A stretch of 64,000 bases of DNA from Bradyrhizobium sp. PSBB068 (GCA_016839165.1 CP069300.1:6014001-6078000); one strand, 5' to 3'; counted from the first letter of the stretch, positions 6,917-15,982 are shown. The notes: generated by a model not told the origin, from the letters alone. A program made the numbers and translations.

Positions 6917-7597
6917 TTACGCCGCCTGCTTGTGCATTGCGCCCGACGCCGACGCCGTACCGCGGATCGCCTTGATCGAACGTTCGATCGCGGCCCACAG
7001 CCGGTTGATTTCGGCAGCGGCGCGGCCTTCCGCGTAATATTCGCGAGCGCCTTCACCCTGGCCGAGCGCCATCAGCAGATCGGCGCGGTTGGTGATCTGG
7101 CCGCTCCACACCGGTGCGCGGAACTTCGCCAGCGCCTCGCGCGCGATCGCGACGATGCGGCTTTCGGCACCGTCACGCTGCGCGGGCGCGCCGTTGATCA
7201 CGACGGCATAGGGCTTGCGCATCGAGCGGCAGGTCTGGATGGTTTCCTGCACCGCATTGACGTCGAACACGCCGGGACGCGCCGGAATGATCACCATGGT
7301 GGCGTTCTTGATCGAGTCGTCGACCACGGCCGACAGGTTCGGCGGCGTGTCGATGAACACCCACTCGATGCCGTCGCGCTTGGCCTGCGCGATGATCCCG
7401 CTGACCGAATTCACCGCCGTCTTGATCGCGGGTTCGTTGGTGCCGCGCAGCTTGTGCCAGAGAGTGAGCGAACCCTGCGGATCGGCGTCGATCAGCAGAC
7501 AGGGCTTCGTCGCCTTGTGCACTTGCGCGGCGAGGTGAGCAGCCAGGGTACTTTTTCCCGAGCCCCCCTTACGCGAAGCGAAAACAATCACGTTCAT
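6917..7597 (-). CDS. Orphan ParA/MinD-type ATPase (226 aa)
   Basis: The N-terminus MNVIVFASRKGGSGKSTLAAHLA carries the deviant Walker A motif KGGxGKST. LLIDADPQGS is the Walker A' region and WVFIDTPPN the Walker B/switch region. These define the ParA/MinD family of dimerising ATPases that position DNA or protein cargo. At 226 residues it is short and lacks the extra N-terminal DNA-binding domain of some plasmid ParA proteins. No parB or parS-like partner is visible beside it, and a terminator follows directly. It is therefore an orphan whose cargo is unknown. Confidence 0.9.
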   Translation of the reverse strand: MNVIVFASRKGGSGKSTLAAHLAAQVHKATKPCLLIDADPQGSLTLWHKLRGTNEPAIKTAVNSVSGIIAQAKRDGIEWVFIDTPPNLSAVVDDSIKNATMVIIPARPGVFDVNAVQETIQTCRSMRKPYAVVINGAPAQRDGAESRIVAIAREALAKFRAPVWSGQITNRADLLMALGQGEGAREYYAEGRAAAEINRLWAAIERSIKAIRGTASASGAMHKQAA

Positions 7598-7770
7598 ACG
7601 TTGGCCTCCAGATTGACCCCAGGAGGCGAAAATGAATCAGCACGCTGATTCGCGAAAGAAAAAACTTCTTGCAATCCGCAAAGCGGCCAAGATTACCGGT
7701 GCATTCTGCTTTTTGAGTCACACTGTAATTATGACACAACCGAAAATGGAAGCTAAGCGCTTGATTTGAC

Positions 7771-8094
7771 TCAGGGCTGGCATTTTTCGGCAGTTTTGGC
7801 GCGCTCGCGCGCGATCCATTTGCGTTCGATCCAGCCAAGCAGTTGCGCGGTGGGCCTCTGCAGCAACGGAACGTCCTGCGCGAACAAAAGGAGTCCGAGC
7901 GGCAGCATCCAGAGTCCGAGCACCGGCAGGAAGCTGAAGATGCCGCCGATGATCAAGAGGATCGCGAGCGGAATCCGCACATGGCGTGACGACGGTTTGC
8001 GCAGCCACGCGACGAAGCGTGCCGGCTTCTCCGGAAGCTTGGCCTCGAACCAGGCGAAGTGCCGATCGATCTCCTGTCTGTCAAATTCGCTCAC
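7771..8094 (-). CDS. Small membrane protein, PGPGW-like
   Basis: The GTG at 8094 is preferred: GGAG stands 8-10 bases upstream, and the protein then begins VSEFDRQEIDRHFAWFEAKLPEKPARF. Two hydrophobic stretches (IPLAILLIIGGIFSFLPVLG and LWMLPLGLLLFAQDVPLL) form a hairpin, with a charged C-terminal tail (WIERKWIARERAK). The arrangement resembles the PGPGW group of small membrane proteins of unknown role. It lies downstream of a small secreted-protein gene in the same direction but with a gap. Confidence 0.6.
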   Translation of the reverse strand: MSEFDRQEIDRHFAWFEAKLPEKPARFVAWLRKPSSRHVRIPLAILLIIGGIFSFLPVLGLWMLPLGLLLFAQDVPLLQRPTAQLLGWIERKWIARERAKTAEKCQP

Positions 8095-8279
8095 GCGCCT
8101 CACTCCATCCGTTCCGGAACGGATCCTGCAAGCAACACCAGTCCCAGAGATGATGCTGCGTGACAGCGTCACAAGGCGTCAGTCTGTCGCGCATGACGGT
8201 CTTGAAAAACGCAGCTGCGCGATCGCGCGAAGTCGCGTCGCGCTTCGGGGACGCTTGCGTGCGCGCGACGGGAACCAGA

Positions 8280-8609
8280 TCAGTAGGTGGACTTCTTCGC
8301 CTTGTGCGATCTGGAGACCTTGCGCTTGGCAGGCCGCCGCTCCTCGCGCTCGCTCGCCTCACGCGGCTCGGGACCACCGCGGAAGAAGACGCGGCAGGCG
8401 GGCGAGAGCTGCGCCCTATTCCTGATCATGCAGGCCGTGATGCGGTCGACGTCGGGAATCTCGGGACCACAAAGCCGGAACGCATCCGGCGTACAGGCCT
8501 CCTGCTGGTCGGGGGTGTAGGCCTCGCCCCGGCCCGGCAGCAGCAGCGCCGCAACGGCGACCACGAGCATCAACGCAAACGAAAAACTCCTTGAACCGGC
8601 GATCCCCAT
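8280..8609 (-). CDS. Small secreted cysteine-containing protein
   Basis: The ATG at 8609 follows a run of G residues. A signal peptide is clear (SFSFALMLVVAVAALLLPGRGEA). The mature region contains the pattern ACTPDAFRLCGPEIPDVDRI, then ACMIRNRAQLSPACRVFF, with four cysteines spaced as in cysteine-rich-repeat proteins of rhizobia. The tail is basic and Lys/Arg-rich. It is probably exported to the periplasm. Similar small proteins have been given enzyme names in databases, but I see no catalytic motif. Confidence 0.65.
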   Translation of the reverse strand: MGIAGSRSFSFALMLVVAVAALLLPGRGEAYTPDQQEACTPDAFRLCGPEIPDVDRITACMIRNRAQLSPACRVFFRGGPEPREASEREERRPAKRKVSRSHKAKKSTY

Positions 8610-8972
8610 GCATCCCCCCAAGGCAGCACCAAGCGTATACAAAAGGTGGCGTTTCCGAGAGTGTGAGTGAAGAAACGCAGAAGCGCAAGCAGGCGTGGTG
8701 ACACGCTGCGGCCGGTTGGATTTTCGCGACCATTGCAAGTTGCTGACAGAAATTGCCAATTCACGGCGCCGTTGTGGCTGACTGGTATCGCTTCCTCCCA
8801 AGTCGGTCGCCGACACGAGCCGGCGCCACGCTTGTCAATTCTATTAAAGCGAGTATCGTGTCTTCATTGCTCGCAGATACCATAATTCAGTGGCAACCTG
8901 CCCGGCCGCGGTGGCTTGTTCCGCTCGCGCCTGGTTCTTGCATGGTGGCCCGGCCATTGCAGGAGCGTCACA
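8610..8972. other. Divergent intergenic region before the CHAT gene
   Basis: No gene is recognised. This is the shared upstream region of the minus-strand secreted protein and the plus-strand CHAT/hydrolase gene, so promoters for both should lie here. I see no clear promoter consensus or large palindrome. Base composition is somewhat richer in A and T than the flanking genes. Confidence 0.4.
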
Positions 8973-11900
8973 TTGTCCGAACCAATCGCATTCGTGATGA
9001 CCGGCGTCCGCCCGGACGGAACGACCCGCGGCGCTCGCGCTCCAGCCCCGACCGCAACGGAGCATCTGAAAGACTCCGTGATTGTGACGGCGCAACGCGG
9101 CGCCGGTGACGCGACCATCAAGACCAAAGCTGCCCTTCCCGGAGAGGATATCGTCGTCATCGATATCGCAGGTGGGCCTTCGCTGTGGCTTCATCCCGAA
9201 TCCGCGCGGGATCTGCTGCAATCGCAGCATGATCCGCTCGCACGCGAGGGAAGCGCGCTCGGTCCGGGAGAGGTGCGCGTGCCCGGCCGGCTGCAGTGGC
9301 GCCTTGAGGACACGGCACCGCTGTCGCGCGGCATCTTCGGCGACGTGCAGGTGGGAGCGCTCCATATCGTCAGCGGGATCGTCGAGGACAAGGCGGCCGC
9401 CTTCGTCGCCTCGAAGGTCGTCAAGTCGTTTGATTCACAGGTCGACCCCGGCGTCTATCGGCTGCAGCCTGACAAGCTCGAGCCGCTCAAGGGGCGCGAC
9501 ACGTCCGCGATCGCCGCTGACGACGGGGCGTCGCTGGTTCTGATCCACGGAACCTTCAGCCAGACGACCGGCACGTTCGGCAAGCTCTGGACCGAGCACC
9601 CGGAGCTGGTGGCTGCGCTGTTCAAGTCCTATGACAACAGGGTCTATGCCCTCGACCATCCGACGCTCGGGGCCAGCCCGATCGCCAATGCCATCACGCT
9701 CGCCGAAGCGGCGCCCAGGAAAGCACGACTTCACCTCCTGACGCATTCGCGCGGCGGACTGGTCGCCGAGGTGCTGGCACGCGTCTGCGCCAATCCGCGG
9801 CTGTCCGATCTGGACCTGTTCAAGGAGGATGGTTCGAGCGCAGCTGAGCTCAAGAGGCTCGCCGAGATCGTCTCGGACAAGAAGATTTCAATCGAGCGCG
9901 TGGTCCGCGTCGCATGCCCGGCGCGCGGCACGTTGCTCGCCTCCAAGCGGCTTGATGCCTATGTGTCGGTGCTGAAATGGGCGCTCGAGCTCGCCCAGAT
10001 TCCGATTGCGCCGCAACTCGTCGACTTTCTCGGTGAGGTCGCCCGTCGCCGCGCGAACCCCGACGAGGTGCCCGGTCTTGCGGCACAGATTCCGGACTCT
10101 CCGCTGATCCGCTGGCTCCACTCGGCAACGAGCCCGATCAGCGGCGATCTGCGCGTGGTCGCCGGCGATCTCCAGGGCGACTCGGTGGTGTCCTGGGTCA
10201 AGGCGTTGCTGTCGGACGCCTTCTTCTGGACCGACAACGATCTGGTGGTGCAGACGCGATCGATGTATGGCGGCTCACCCCGGGAGAGGGACTCGACATT
10301 CGTTCTTGATCAGGGCGGCAAGGTCTCGCACTTCAACTATTTCAGCAACACCCAGACGGCATCGGCGGTGGTCGACGCCCTGACCAGGACGGGCAGCACG
10401 TCGCCCGACGGGTTCAGCGTGATCGGCCCGCTCTCCTGGGCCGGACAATCATCGAGCGGAGCTCGTGCGCGACTGCCCGTACGTCCCGCCAGCAAAGCGG
10501 CCGAACTGCCGGCGCTGTTCGTCCTGCCCGGAATTCTCGGCAGCAATCTCAAGATCGACGACGAGCGGATCTGGTTGGGGTGGCGCCTCGTCAACGGTCT
10601 CAAGCGGCTCACCTACGAACCCGGCAAGAAGGACGGTGTTGAACCCGATGACCCGATCGGGATCTATTACGACGATCTCGCGACCGCGATGTTCAGCGAT
10701 CATGACGTCAAGCCATTCGCATTCGACTGGCGCCTGCCGATTGTGGCCGAAGCAAAACGGCTCGCGGAGGCGATCGCGGCTGCGCTCGACGCGCGCAAGA
10801 CATCGCGGCAGCCAGTGCGGATCATCGCCCATTCGATGGGCGGACTGCTTGCGCGCGCCATGCAGCTCGTCGATCCCACGACCTGGAATCGGATGATACA
10901 ATCCGACGGAGCGCGGATTCTCATGCTCGGAACGCCGAACGGCGGATCCTGGACGCCAATGCAGGTGCTGTCGGGCGACGACAGCTTCGGCAATCTCCTC
11001 ATCAATGTCGGCGCGCCGTTCTCCAGCAACGAGACGCGTCAGTTGATCGCCGATTTCCCGGGATTCATTCAGCTCCAGGCCGGCCTGTTGGACGGGCTCG
11101 ACAAGGAGAGCGCCTGGAGAGATCTCGCAAAATCCGATCTCGATGCCATCCGCGCGCGCAGCACGTGGCATAATCTGGCACTTCAGCTGGCTCAATTCCA
11201 ATGGGGTATTCCGCCGCAAGCCGTGCTTGATGATGCCGCCGAGCTCCGTCGCAGGCTCGACAAGCAGCGCGACGAGGACCTCGTCGCCTGGGCCGACCGG
11301 CTGCTGCTGGTGGTCGGCAAGGCGCCGAGCACGCCGGCCGGCTACGAGAGCTCGAGCGACGGCGACCGAGGGCTCGCCTATCTCGACGTCGGCGACGGCG
11401 ATGGCCGGGTCACGCTGGAAAGCGCGGAGCTTCCGGGAGTAGCGACCTGGCTTGCGGATTCCGATCACGGTTCGCTGCCGCGGTACAAGGTTGCATTCGA
11501 AGCCTATCGCGAGCTTCTGAACACCGGCAGCACGACGCGGCTCGCCCGGGTCTCCGCGACCGGCACCGCCCGGCAAAAGACCGCTGACACCGTCGGACCG
11601 GTCGCGCGAGCCCGTCCTGCCCGACTGCGGATGCGGCAATCGCCGCCGCAAAGCGAGCTCGACGTGCTGTCCTCGGCGGCAGCGCGCGCGCCGCAAGCCG
11701 CACCAGCTTCGACATCCCTGCGTATCGACGTCGTCAACGGCGATCTCACCTTTATCGCCGAACCCTTGCTGATCGGCCACTACCGGTCGTCGAGCCTCAC
11801 CGGCGCGGAAGCGGCGATCGATCGTGTCCTCAATGGTGCGATGAGCGCATCGTTGCAGCGCGGTCTGTACGCCACCGGTCCGGGAACATTTCAGATCTTC

Positions 11901-14537
11901 CTGAATCTCAGCCGCGATCCCGTCAAGCTGATGCCGCTGCCGGCAGCAGTGATCGTCGCAGGTCTCGGCCCCGAAGGCGAATTGCGCGGCTCGGATCTCG
12001 TCGACACGGTCCGGCAGGCCGTGATCGGATGGTCGCAGCGTCTCACTGAACGCAGTCCGATCGCCACCGGATTTACGCTGGCGACCACGCTGCTGGGCAG
12101 CGGCGGCAGCGGCATCACGCCCGGGCAGGCCGCCCAGCTGATCGCCCAGGGCGTCCGTGAGGCCAATGAGCAGATCGCGGAAAAGGGCCCTGCAAACGCG
12201 CAGTGGCCGCGTGTCGACCGGCTCAAGATCATCGAACTCTATCTCGACCGCGCGAGCGACGCCTGGAATGCGCTGCAGACCCTCGCGATCTCGGCACCCG
12301 GCGCCTACACCGTCGCCCCGACCATTGCAGGCGAAGCCGGCGCACTGCGCCGGCCGCCGGAGGCCGGATATCGCGGTGCCGACTACGACTTCATCAGTGC
12401 GCTCGTCCTGAAGACCGAAGGCGACAGCCAGGAGATCGCTTACACCATCAACTCGAAACGGGCGCGCAACGACGTGCGCCCCCAGCCGATGCAAGTGCGG
12501 CTCATCAAGAACCTGGTGACCACCGCCTCCAACAACACCAACACCGACACGCAGATCGGCCGAACCTTGTTCACCCTGCTCCTGCCCCGCGATCTCGAGT
12601 CGTTCCTGGGCGGCAGCACGGCGACGGTGCTGGAGCTTGACCAAGGAACGGCCCCGATACCCTGGGAGGCCCTGGAGTCGCCGACGGCTTCGAACCGGCA
12701 GAAGCCATGGTCGATCCGGACCAAGCTGTTGCGCAAGCTGCGGATGACGACGCCCGACATCGCGGTGAACAGCGCCACGGCCGATGACGACATTCTTGTG
12801 ATCGGCGACCCTGCCTGCGATCGAGCGAACTATCCGATCCTGCTGGGCGCCAGGCGCGAAGCCCTCGAGGTCGCGACGTTCCTGACCGCGGCCACGACAT
12901 CTCCCGATAGCCGGACGTCCGCCGCAGCACGGGTGACATCCGTGATCAGCGGTCCCAACCCAAGTGATCCCGAACCCGACGCTACCGCCGTGCTCAATGC
13001 GGCCTGCAAGAAATCCTGGCGGATCATCCATGTCGCGGGCCATGGCGAACCGCCGACGGAGACCGACAAGGGCTTCGAGACAAGGGGCGTGGTGCTCTCG
13101 GGCGGTTCGTTCCTGGGAGCCAATGAAATCCAGGCGTTACGGGTCCAACCCGAGCTTGTGTTCGTGAATTGCTGCCATCTCGGGACCAGCGCGCCGAACG
13201 ATCTGCTCGGGCCTACCAACTACAATCGCGCGCAATTTGCGTCGGGTGTCGCCCAGGCCCTTATCAAGAGTGGCGTCCGATGCGTGATCGCCGCCGGCTG
13301 GGCGGTGGACGATGAGGCTGCAAGCGTATTTGCCAAGGAGTTCTATCACGCGCTGCTCGGAGGCAAGCGCTTCATCGACGCGGTCGCATCTGCCAGGGAA
13401 GGTGCCTATGCCCGCGGCGGCAACACTTGGGCGGCCTATCAGTGCTACGGTGACCCCGACTGGCGATTCCGGCCTGCAACCGGCGATGCACAACGCCCGA
13501 CTGCTCCGGGGCAGGAATTTTCCAGCATTGCCTCTGCCCCATCGCTGATCTTCGCGCTCGAGCAGATCGGGGTGGAAAGCGAGTACCAGCGCAAGTCTCC
13601 TGACATTCAGGCCGGACGCCTGCGCTATCTGGAAGCAACCTTCGGCCAGTATCGAGACCGCGGGGACGTCGCCGAGGCGTTCGGAAACGCGTGGATGAAA
13701 TCGCGCCGCTTTGCGGAGGCGATCGAATGGTACGAGCGCGCGAGGGCGGCACAGGATGGAGCGGCGTCCCTGATCGCGATCGAGCAACTGGCCAATGCGA
13801 AGAGCCGCCAGGCCTTGAACAACATCAAGAACAATGCCGCCCCGTCGGCGACGGCCTTTAGCGAGGCGCGCGCGGCCATCAAGGATGCGATGGCGCTGCT
13901 CGACACGCTGCTGACCTTGGCGCGGACCTACGAGCGGGAAAGCCTTTACGGCTCCGGGTTCAAGCGACTGGCGATGCTCGAAGCCCTGGCCGGCGATCAC
14001 TCCGCCGAAATGCAGGCGATCAATCGGATGTGGCAGCACTACAGCGCCGCGGAGACGATTGCCCGCGACACCAAGACGCGTCCGTTCTTTTACCCGGCGA
14101 TGAACCGGATCGCAGCGCAATTGGTGCTCGCGAGGCCGCTCAAGACCAATGACATCACGGAGGTGCGCCAATCGATGTCATCCGTCGCGCCGGACTTCTG
14201 GTCGGTCGTCGGACAGACCGAACTCGACCTGTTCGAGTCGGTCGCAGCCGGCAGTCTTGCGCCGGACGTCGACCGCCTGATCGAGGACTTCCGGAAACAC
14301 TACGCCCGCGTCAGCAACCCCACGATGTGGGGTTCCGTCCTCGACAACACTGAATTCGTGCTCGCCAGATACGTCGGGTCTGCGGGGCAGAACGAGAAGA
14401 CTGCCGCCGACCGGCTCCTCGCTGAACTGAGGTTGCACGCGGGAAGCGAGCCACCGGCCGCAGCGGCGAAGCCGGGCGCTGCCAAGCGGCGAGCCAAGAC
14501 CGCCAAACGTGCAGCGAAAGGGAAGCGGCGTCGCTGA
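8973..14537 (+). CDS. Double alpha/beta-hydrolase fused to a CHAT protease domain (1854 aa)
   Basis: A TTG start at 8973 is chosen because AGGAG lies 7 bases before it. Domains in order: a beta-rich N-terminus (1-185); hydrolase 1 (about 186-480) with an oxyanion HG at 192, THSRGG nucleophile Ser259, and likely Asp423 and His453; hydrolase 2 (about 512-850), LCAT-like, with PGILGSN at 519, AHSMGG Ser621, Asp near 809 and His832; a region (about 916-1070) resembling the N-terminal domain of M17 leucyl aminopeptidases; a CHAT domain (about 1190-1500) with the caspase-type dyad HVAGHGE His1357 and FVNCCHLG Cys1401; a helical repeat region; and a Lys/Ala/Arg-rich tail. All three active sites look intact. 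There is no signal peptide or membrane span, so it is probably cytoplasmic. Lipase or esterase activity controlled by proteolysis is an inference. It stands alone, next to tRNA-His. Confidence 0.9.
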   Translation: MSEPIAFVMTGVRPDGTTRGARAPAPTATEHLKDSVIVTAQRGAGDATIKTKAALPGEDIVVIDIAGGPSLWLHPESARDLLQSQHDPLAREGSALGPGEVRVPGRLQWRLEDTAPLSRGIFGDVQVGALHIVSGIVEDKAAAFVASKVVKSFDSQVDPGVYRLQPDKLEPLKGRDTSAIAADDGASLVLIHGTFSQTTGTFGKLWTEHPELVAALFKSYDNRVYALDHPTLGASPIANAITLAEAAPRKARLHLLTHSRGGLVAEVLARVCANPRLSDLDLFKEDGSSAAELKRLAEIVSDKKISIERVVRVACPARGTLLASKRLDAYVSVLKWALELAQIPIAPQLVDFLGEVARRRANPDEVPGLAAQIPDSPLIRWLHSATSPISGDLRVVAGDLQGDSVVSWVKALLSDAFFWTDNDLVVQTRSMYGGSPRERDSTFVLDQGGKVSHFNYFSNTQTASAVVDALTRTGSTSPDGFSVIGPLSWAGQSSSGARARLPVRPASKAAELPALFVLPGILGSNLKIDDERIWLGWRLVNGLKRLTYEPGKKDGVEPDDPIGIYYDDLATAMFSDHDVKPFAFDWRLPIVAEAKRLAEAIAAALDARKTSRQPVRIIAHSMGGLLARAMQLVDPTTWNRMIQSDGARILMLGTPNGGSWTPMQVLSGDDSFGNLLINVGAPFSSNETRQLIADFPGFIQLQAGLLDGLDKESAWRDLAKSDLDAIRARSTWHNLALQLAQFQWGIPPQAVLDDAAELRRRLDKQRDEDLVAWADRLLLVVGKAPSTPAGYESSSDGDRGLAYLDVGDGDGRVTLESAELPGVATWLADSDHGSLPRYKVAFEAYRELLNTGSTTRLARVSATGTARQKTADTVGPVARARPARLRMRQSPPQSELDVLSSAAARAPQAAPASTSLRIDVVNGDLTFIAEPLLIGHYRSSSLTGAEAAIDRVLNGAMSASLQRGLYATGPGTFQIFLNLSRDPVKLMPLPAAVIVAGLGPEGELRGSDLVDTVRQAVIGWSQRLTERSPIATGFTLATTLLGSGGSGITPGQAAQLIAQGVREANEQIAEKGPANAQWPRVDRLKIIELYLDRASDAWNALQTLAISAPGAYTVAPTIAGEAGALRRPPEAGYRGADYDFISALVLKTEGDSQEIAYTINSKRARNDVRPQPMQVRLIKNLVTTASNNTNTDTQIGRTLFTLLLPRDLESFLGGSTATVLELDQGTAPIPWEALESPTASNRQKPWSIRTKLLRKLRMTTPDIAVNSATADDDILVIGDPACDRANYPILLGARREALEVATFLTAATTSPDSRTSAAARVTSVISGPNPSDPEPDATAVLNAACKKSWRIIHVAGHGEPPTETDKGFETRGVVLSGGSFLGANEIQALRVQPELVFVNCCHLGTSAPNDLLGPTNYNRAQFASGVAQALIKSGVRCVIAAGWAVDDEAASVFAKEFYHALLGGKRFIDAVASAREGAYARGGNTWAAYQCYGDPDWRFRPATGDAQRPTAPGQEFSSIASAPSLIFALEQIGVESEYQRKSPDIQAGRLRYLEATFGQYRDRGDVAEAFGNAWMKSRRFAEAIEWYERARAAQDGAASLIAIEQLANAKSRQALNNIKNNAAPSATAFSEARAAIKDAMALLDTLLTLARTYERESLYGSGFKRLAMLEALAGDHSAEMQAINRMWQHYSAAETIARDTKTRPFFYPAMNRIAAQLVLARPLKTNDITEVRQSMSSVAPDFWSVVGQTELDLFESVAAGSLAPDVDRLIEDFRKHYARVSNPTMWGSVLDNTEFVLARYVGSAGQNEKTAADRLLAELRLHAGSEPPAAAAKPGAAKRRAKTAKRAAKGKRRR

Positions 14538-14585
14538 TCGAGACGGGCAACAGAGAGACGATCGGGTCCTGGCGATTGATCCGAT

Positions 14586-14662
14586 TGGTACAGTTGGGTG
14601 GGCTCGAACCACCGACCTCCTGTTCCACAGACAGGCGCTCTAACCAACTGAGCTACAACTGC
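14586..14662 (-). tRNA. tRNA-His (GTG anticodon)
   Basis: The minus strand folds as a full cloverleaf. The acceptor stem is GCAGTTG/CAACTGT, the D arm GCTC...GAGC, the anticodon stem CCTGT/ACAGG with loop CTGTGGA (anticodon GTG at 14626-14628), and the T arm GGTGG-TTCGAGC-CCACC. CCA is encoded at the 3' end. The discriminator base is A73 and the base before position 1 is T, so the usual histidine identity pair G-1:C73 is absent, as known for many alphaproteobacteria. Confidence 0.97.
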
Positions 14663-14795
14663 ATCCTGGCGCGCGGCCCCGCAAAAAGGGGGGCGGCGAT
14701 TTCGGCGGAAACTAGGTGCAACGCCGCGCTTTGGCAAGGCCGTAACACGCTGATTTCCGCTCTTATCTCGGGCCGTTCGACGGCCCTCGTCCAGC

Positions 14796-14827
14796 AAAAA
14801 GGCCCGGACCGCTTCGGCCCGGGCCTT
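14796..14827 (-). terminator. Intrinsic terminator of the phasin gene
   Basis: On the minus strand AAGGCCCGG pairs with CCGGGCCTT, followed by T residues. It lies 25 bases after the phasin stop codon. Confidence 0.85.
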
Positions 14828-14851
14828 CGCTCAAGTCCTGCGGGCCAAAGA

Positions 14852-15289
14852 TCAGGCGGCCGGCTGCTGGGTGAACTTCGCGGCGCTGGCCTTGATCGGC
14901 TCGGCGGTCTCGCTGGCGACCTTCTGGCCGAGTTCGGCCAGTTCCTTGGCCTGCGCGGTGTAGGTCTCGAACTGCTTGCGGGCGTGCGAGGTCCACAGCT
15001 CGACGGCTTCGGTCGGCGACTTCACGGTGAACAGCTCCTGGGCGAAGTCGAGCGAGGAGGTGGTGTTGGCCTTGAAGAACTCGATCAGCTTGGCCGAATA
15101 CGCAGTGGCTCCCTTGTTGATCGAGGTGAAGACGGCCTCGACGGTCGAGTTGTGGGTCTCGGCAGCGTCCTTGAACTTGGCGTAGCTGTCGCGAGCCTGC
15201 AGCACGCCCTTCTCGGCGAACGCGCGAACCTGCTCGGGAACCTCGAACGGGATGATCGAGGCGGAAAACGGATCGGACGGGTTGGTCAT
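14852..15289 (-). CDS. Phasin family protein
   Basis: The ATG at 15289, with AAGGAT upstream, gives 145 residues that are almost entirely helical: PEQVRAFAEKGVLQARDSYAKFKDAAE, then a second long helix (LDFAQELFTVKSPTEAVELW). The pattern of the polyhydroxyalkanoate-granule phasin family is clear, including AEKGVxQARxxYxK and the Ala/Thr-rich end. Phasins coat PHB granules and control their size. A second phasin is encoded 300 bases away in the same orientation, and a terminator follows this one, so the two are probably separate units. Confidence 0.9.
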   Translation of the reverse strand: MTNPSDPFSASIIPFEVPEQVRAFAEKGVLQARDSYAKFKDAAETHNSTVEAVFTSINKGATAYSAKLIEFFKANTTSSLDFAQELFTVKSPTEAVELWTSHARKQFETYTAQAKELAELGQKVASETAEPIKASAAKFTQQPAA

Positions 15290-15583
15290 ACGTGTAATCC
15301 TTCGCAACGGGTGACTAGATGGAACTAGATGTGACCATTGCGGACGTCCCGGAGCCAGCAGGCCGGGAGCGTTGAAATGGATCACGCTGCCTTGATTCAC
15401 GGGAGTGCCCTTCGTCGGGCGCGCCTAATAAACACCCATATCATGTCAATTTTGTGCAACGCAACGTAAGATCGCGTGCGGCGCCACATTTTTTATAAGG
15501 CGGAATATAGGGTTACCGCGCCCGACCCGGGTTGGGCCTGCCGCGGCCGCCCCGGATCGGCGGCCCGGTCAGCTCTCTTCAGC

Positions 15584-15982
15584 TCAGCTCTTGGGCTTCA
15601 CCGCATCCATCGCGGCACGGCTGACCGCCTGGCCCATTTCGCTGGCCTGCTCGGCGAGCGCGCGCATCTGGCCCTGCACATATTCGCTGTGCAGCCGCAT
15701 CACCTCGGTGAGGTCCTTGGCCTTGAGCAGCGACTGGGCGTAGTTGAGCGACGACTGCACGTTCTTTTCGGCATAGGACAGCGCCTTGGCGGAGACGTCC
15801 TTGGCGCCGGCGCGCATCGTGGCGTTGCGCTCCTCGATCTTGCCGGCGGTATCCCGCGCGTTGGTCACGAACTGCTCGAACGCCTTGCGCGCCTGATCGA
15901 AGCTCGCCTCCGCCATCGACCGCATGTCCTTGGGAATCTCGAATTTGGGGATCTCGAAATGGTCACGCCCGTTGTCGCTCAT
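15584..15982 (-). CDS. Phasin family protein (132 aa)
   Basis: The start at 15982 is preceded by GAGGGAGAG. The sequence begins MSDNGRDHFEIPKFEIPKDM and continues with helices MAEASFDQARKAFEQFVTNA and LNYAQSLLKAKDLTEVMRLH, matching the phasin_2 type of PHB-granule-associated proteins (EVMRLHSEYVQGQM is characteristic). It is shorter than the neighbouring phasin and shares only the general helical plan, so the pair is an old duplication or two distinct members. Predicted location: surface of cytoplasmic PHB granules. Confidence 0.9.
   Translation of the reverse strand: MSDNGRDHFEIPKFEIPKDMRSMAEASFDQARKAFEQFVTNARDTAGKIEERNATMRAGAKDVSAKALSYAEKNVQSSLNYAQSLLKAKDLTEVMRLHSEYVQGQMRALAEQASEMGQAVSRAAMDAVKPKS

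Noticed and set aside
10449..13043. Long minus-strand open frame (864 codons) inside the CHAT gene
   Set aside because: It is a shadow of the plus-strand gene caused by high GC codon bias: it lacks recognisable domains, and the plus frame carries intact catalytic motifs.
8973..14537. CHAT gene as part of a type III-E CRISPR (Craspase) system
   Set aside because: No Cas7-11 effector, no repeat-spacer array and no adaptation genes are present in the window.
8280..14537. A gasdermin partner for the CHAT protease
   Set aside because: No neighbouring gene has the size or the hydrophobic/beta pattern of a bacterial gasdermin; the small secreted protein at 8280 has a signal peptide and cysteine motifs instead.
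14538..14851. Integrated prophage or island with integrase at tRNA-His
   Set aside because: No integrase gene and no repeated tRNA 3' segment are seen.
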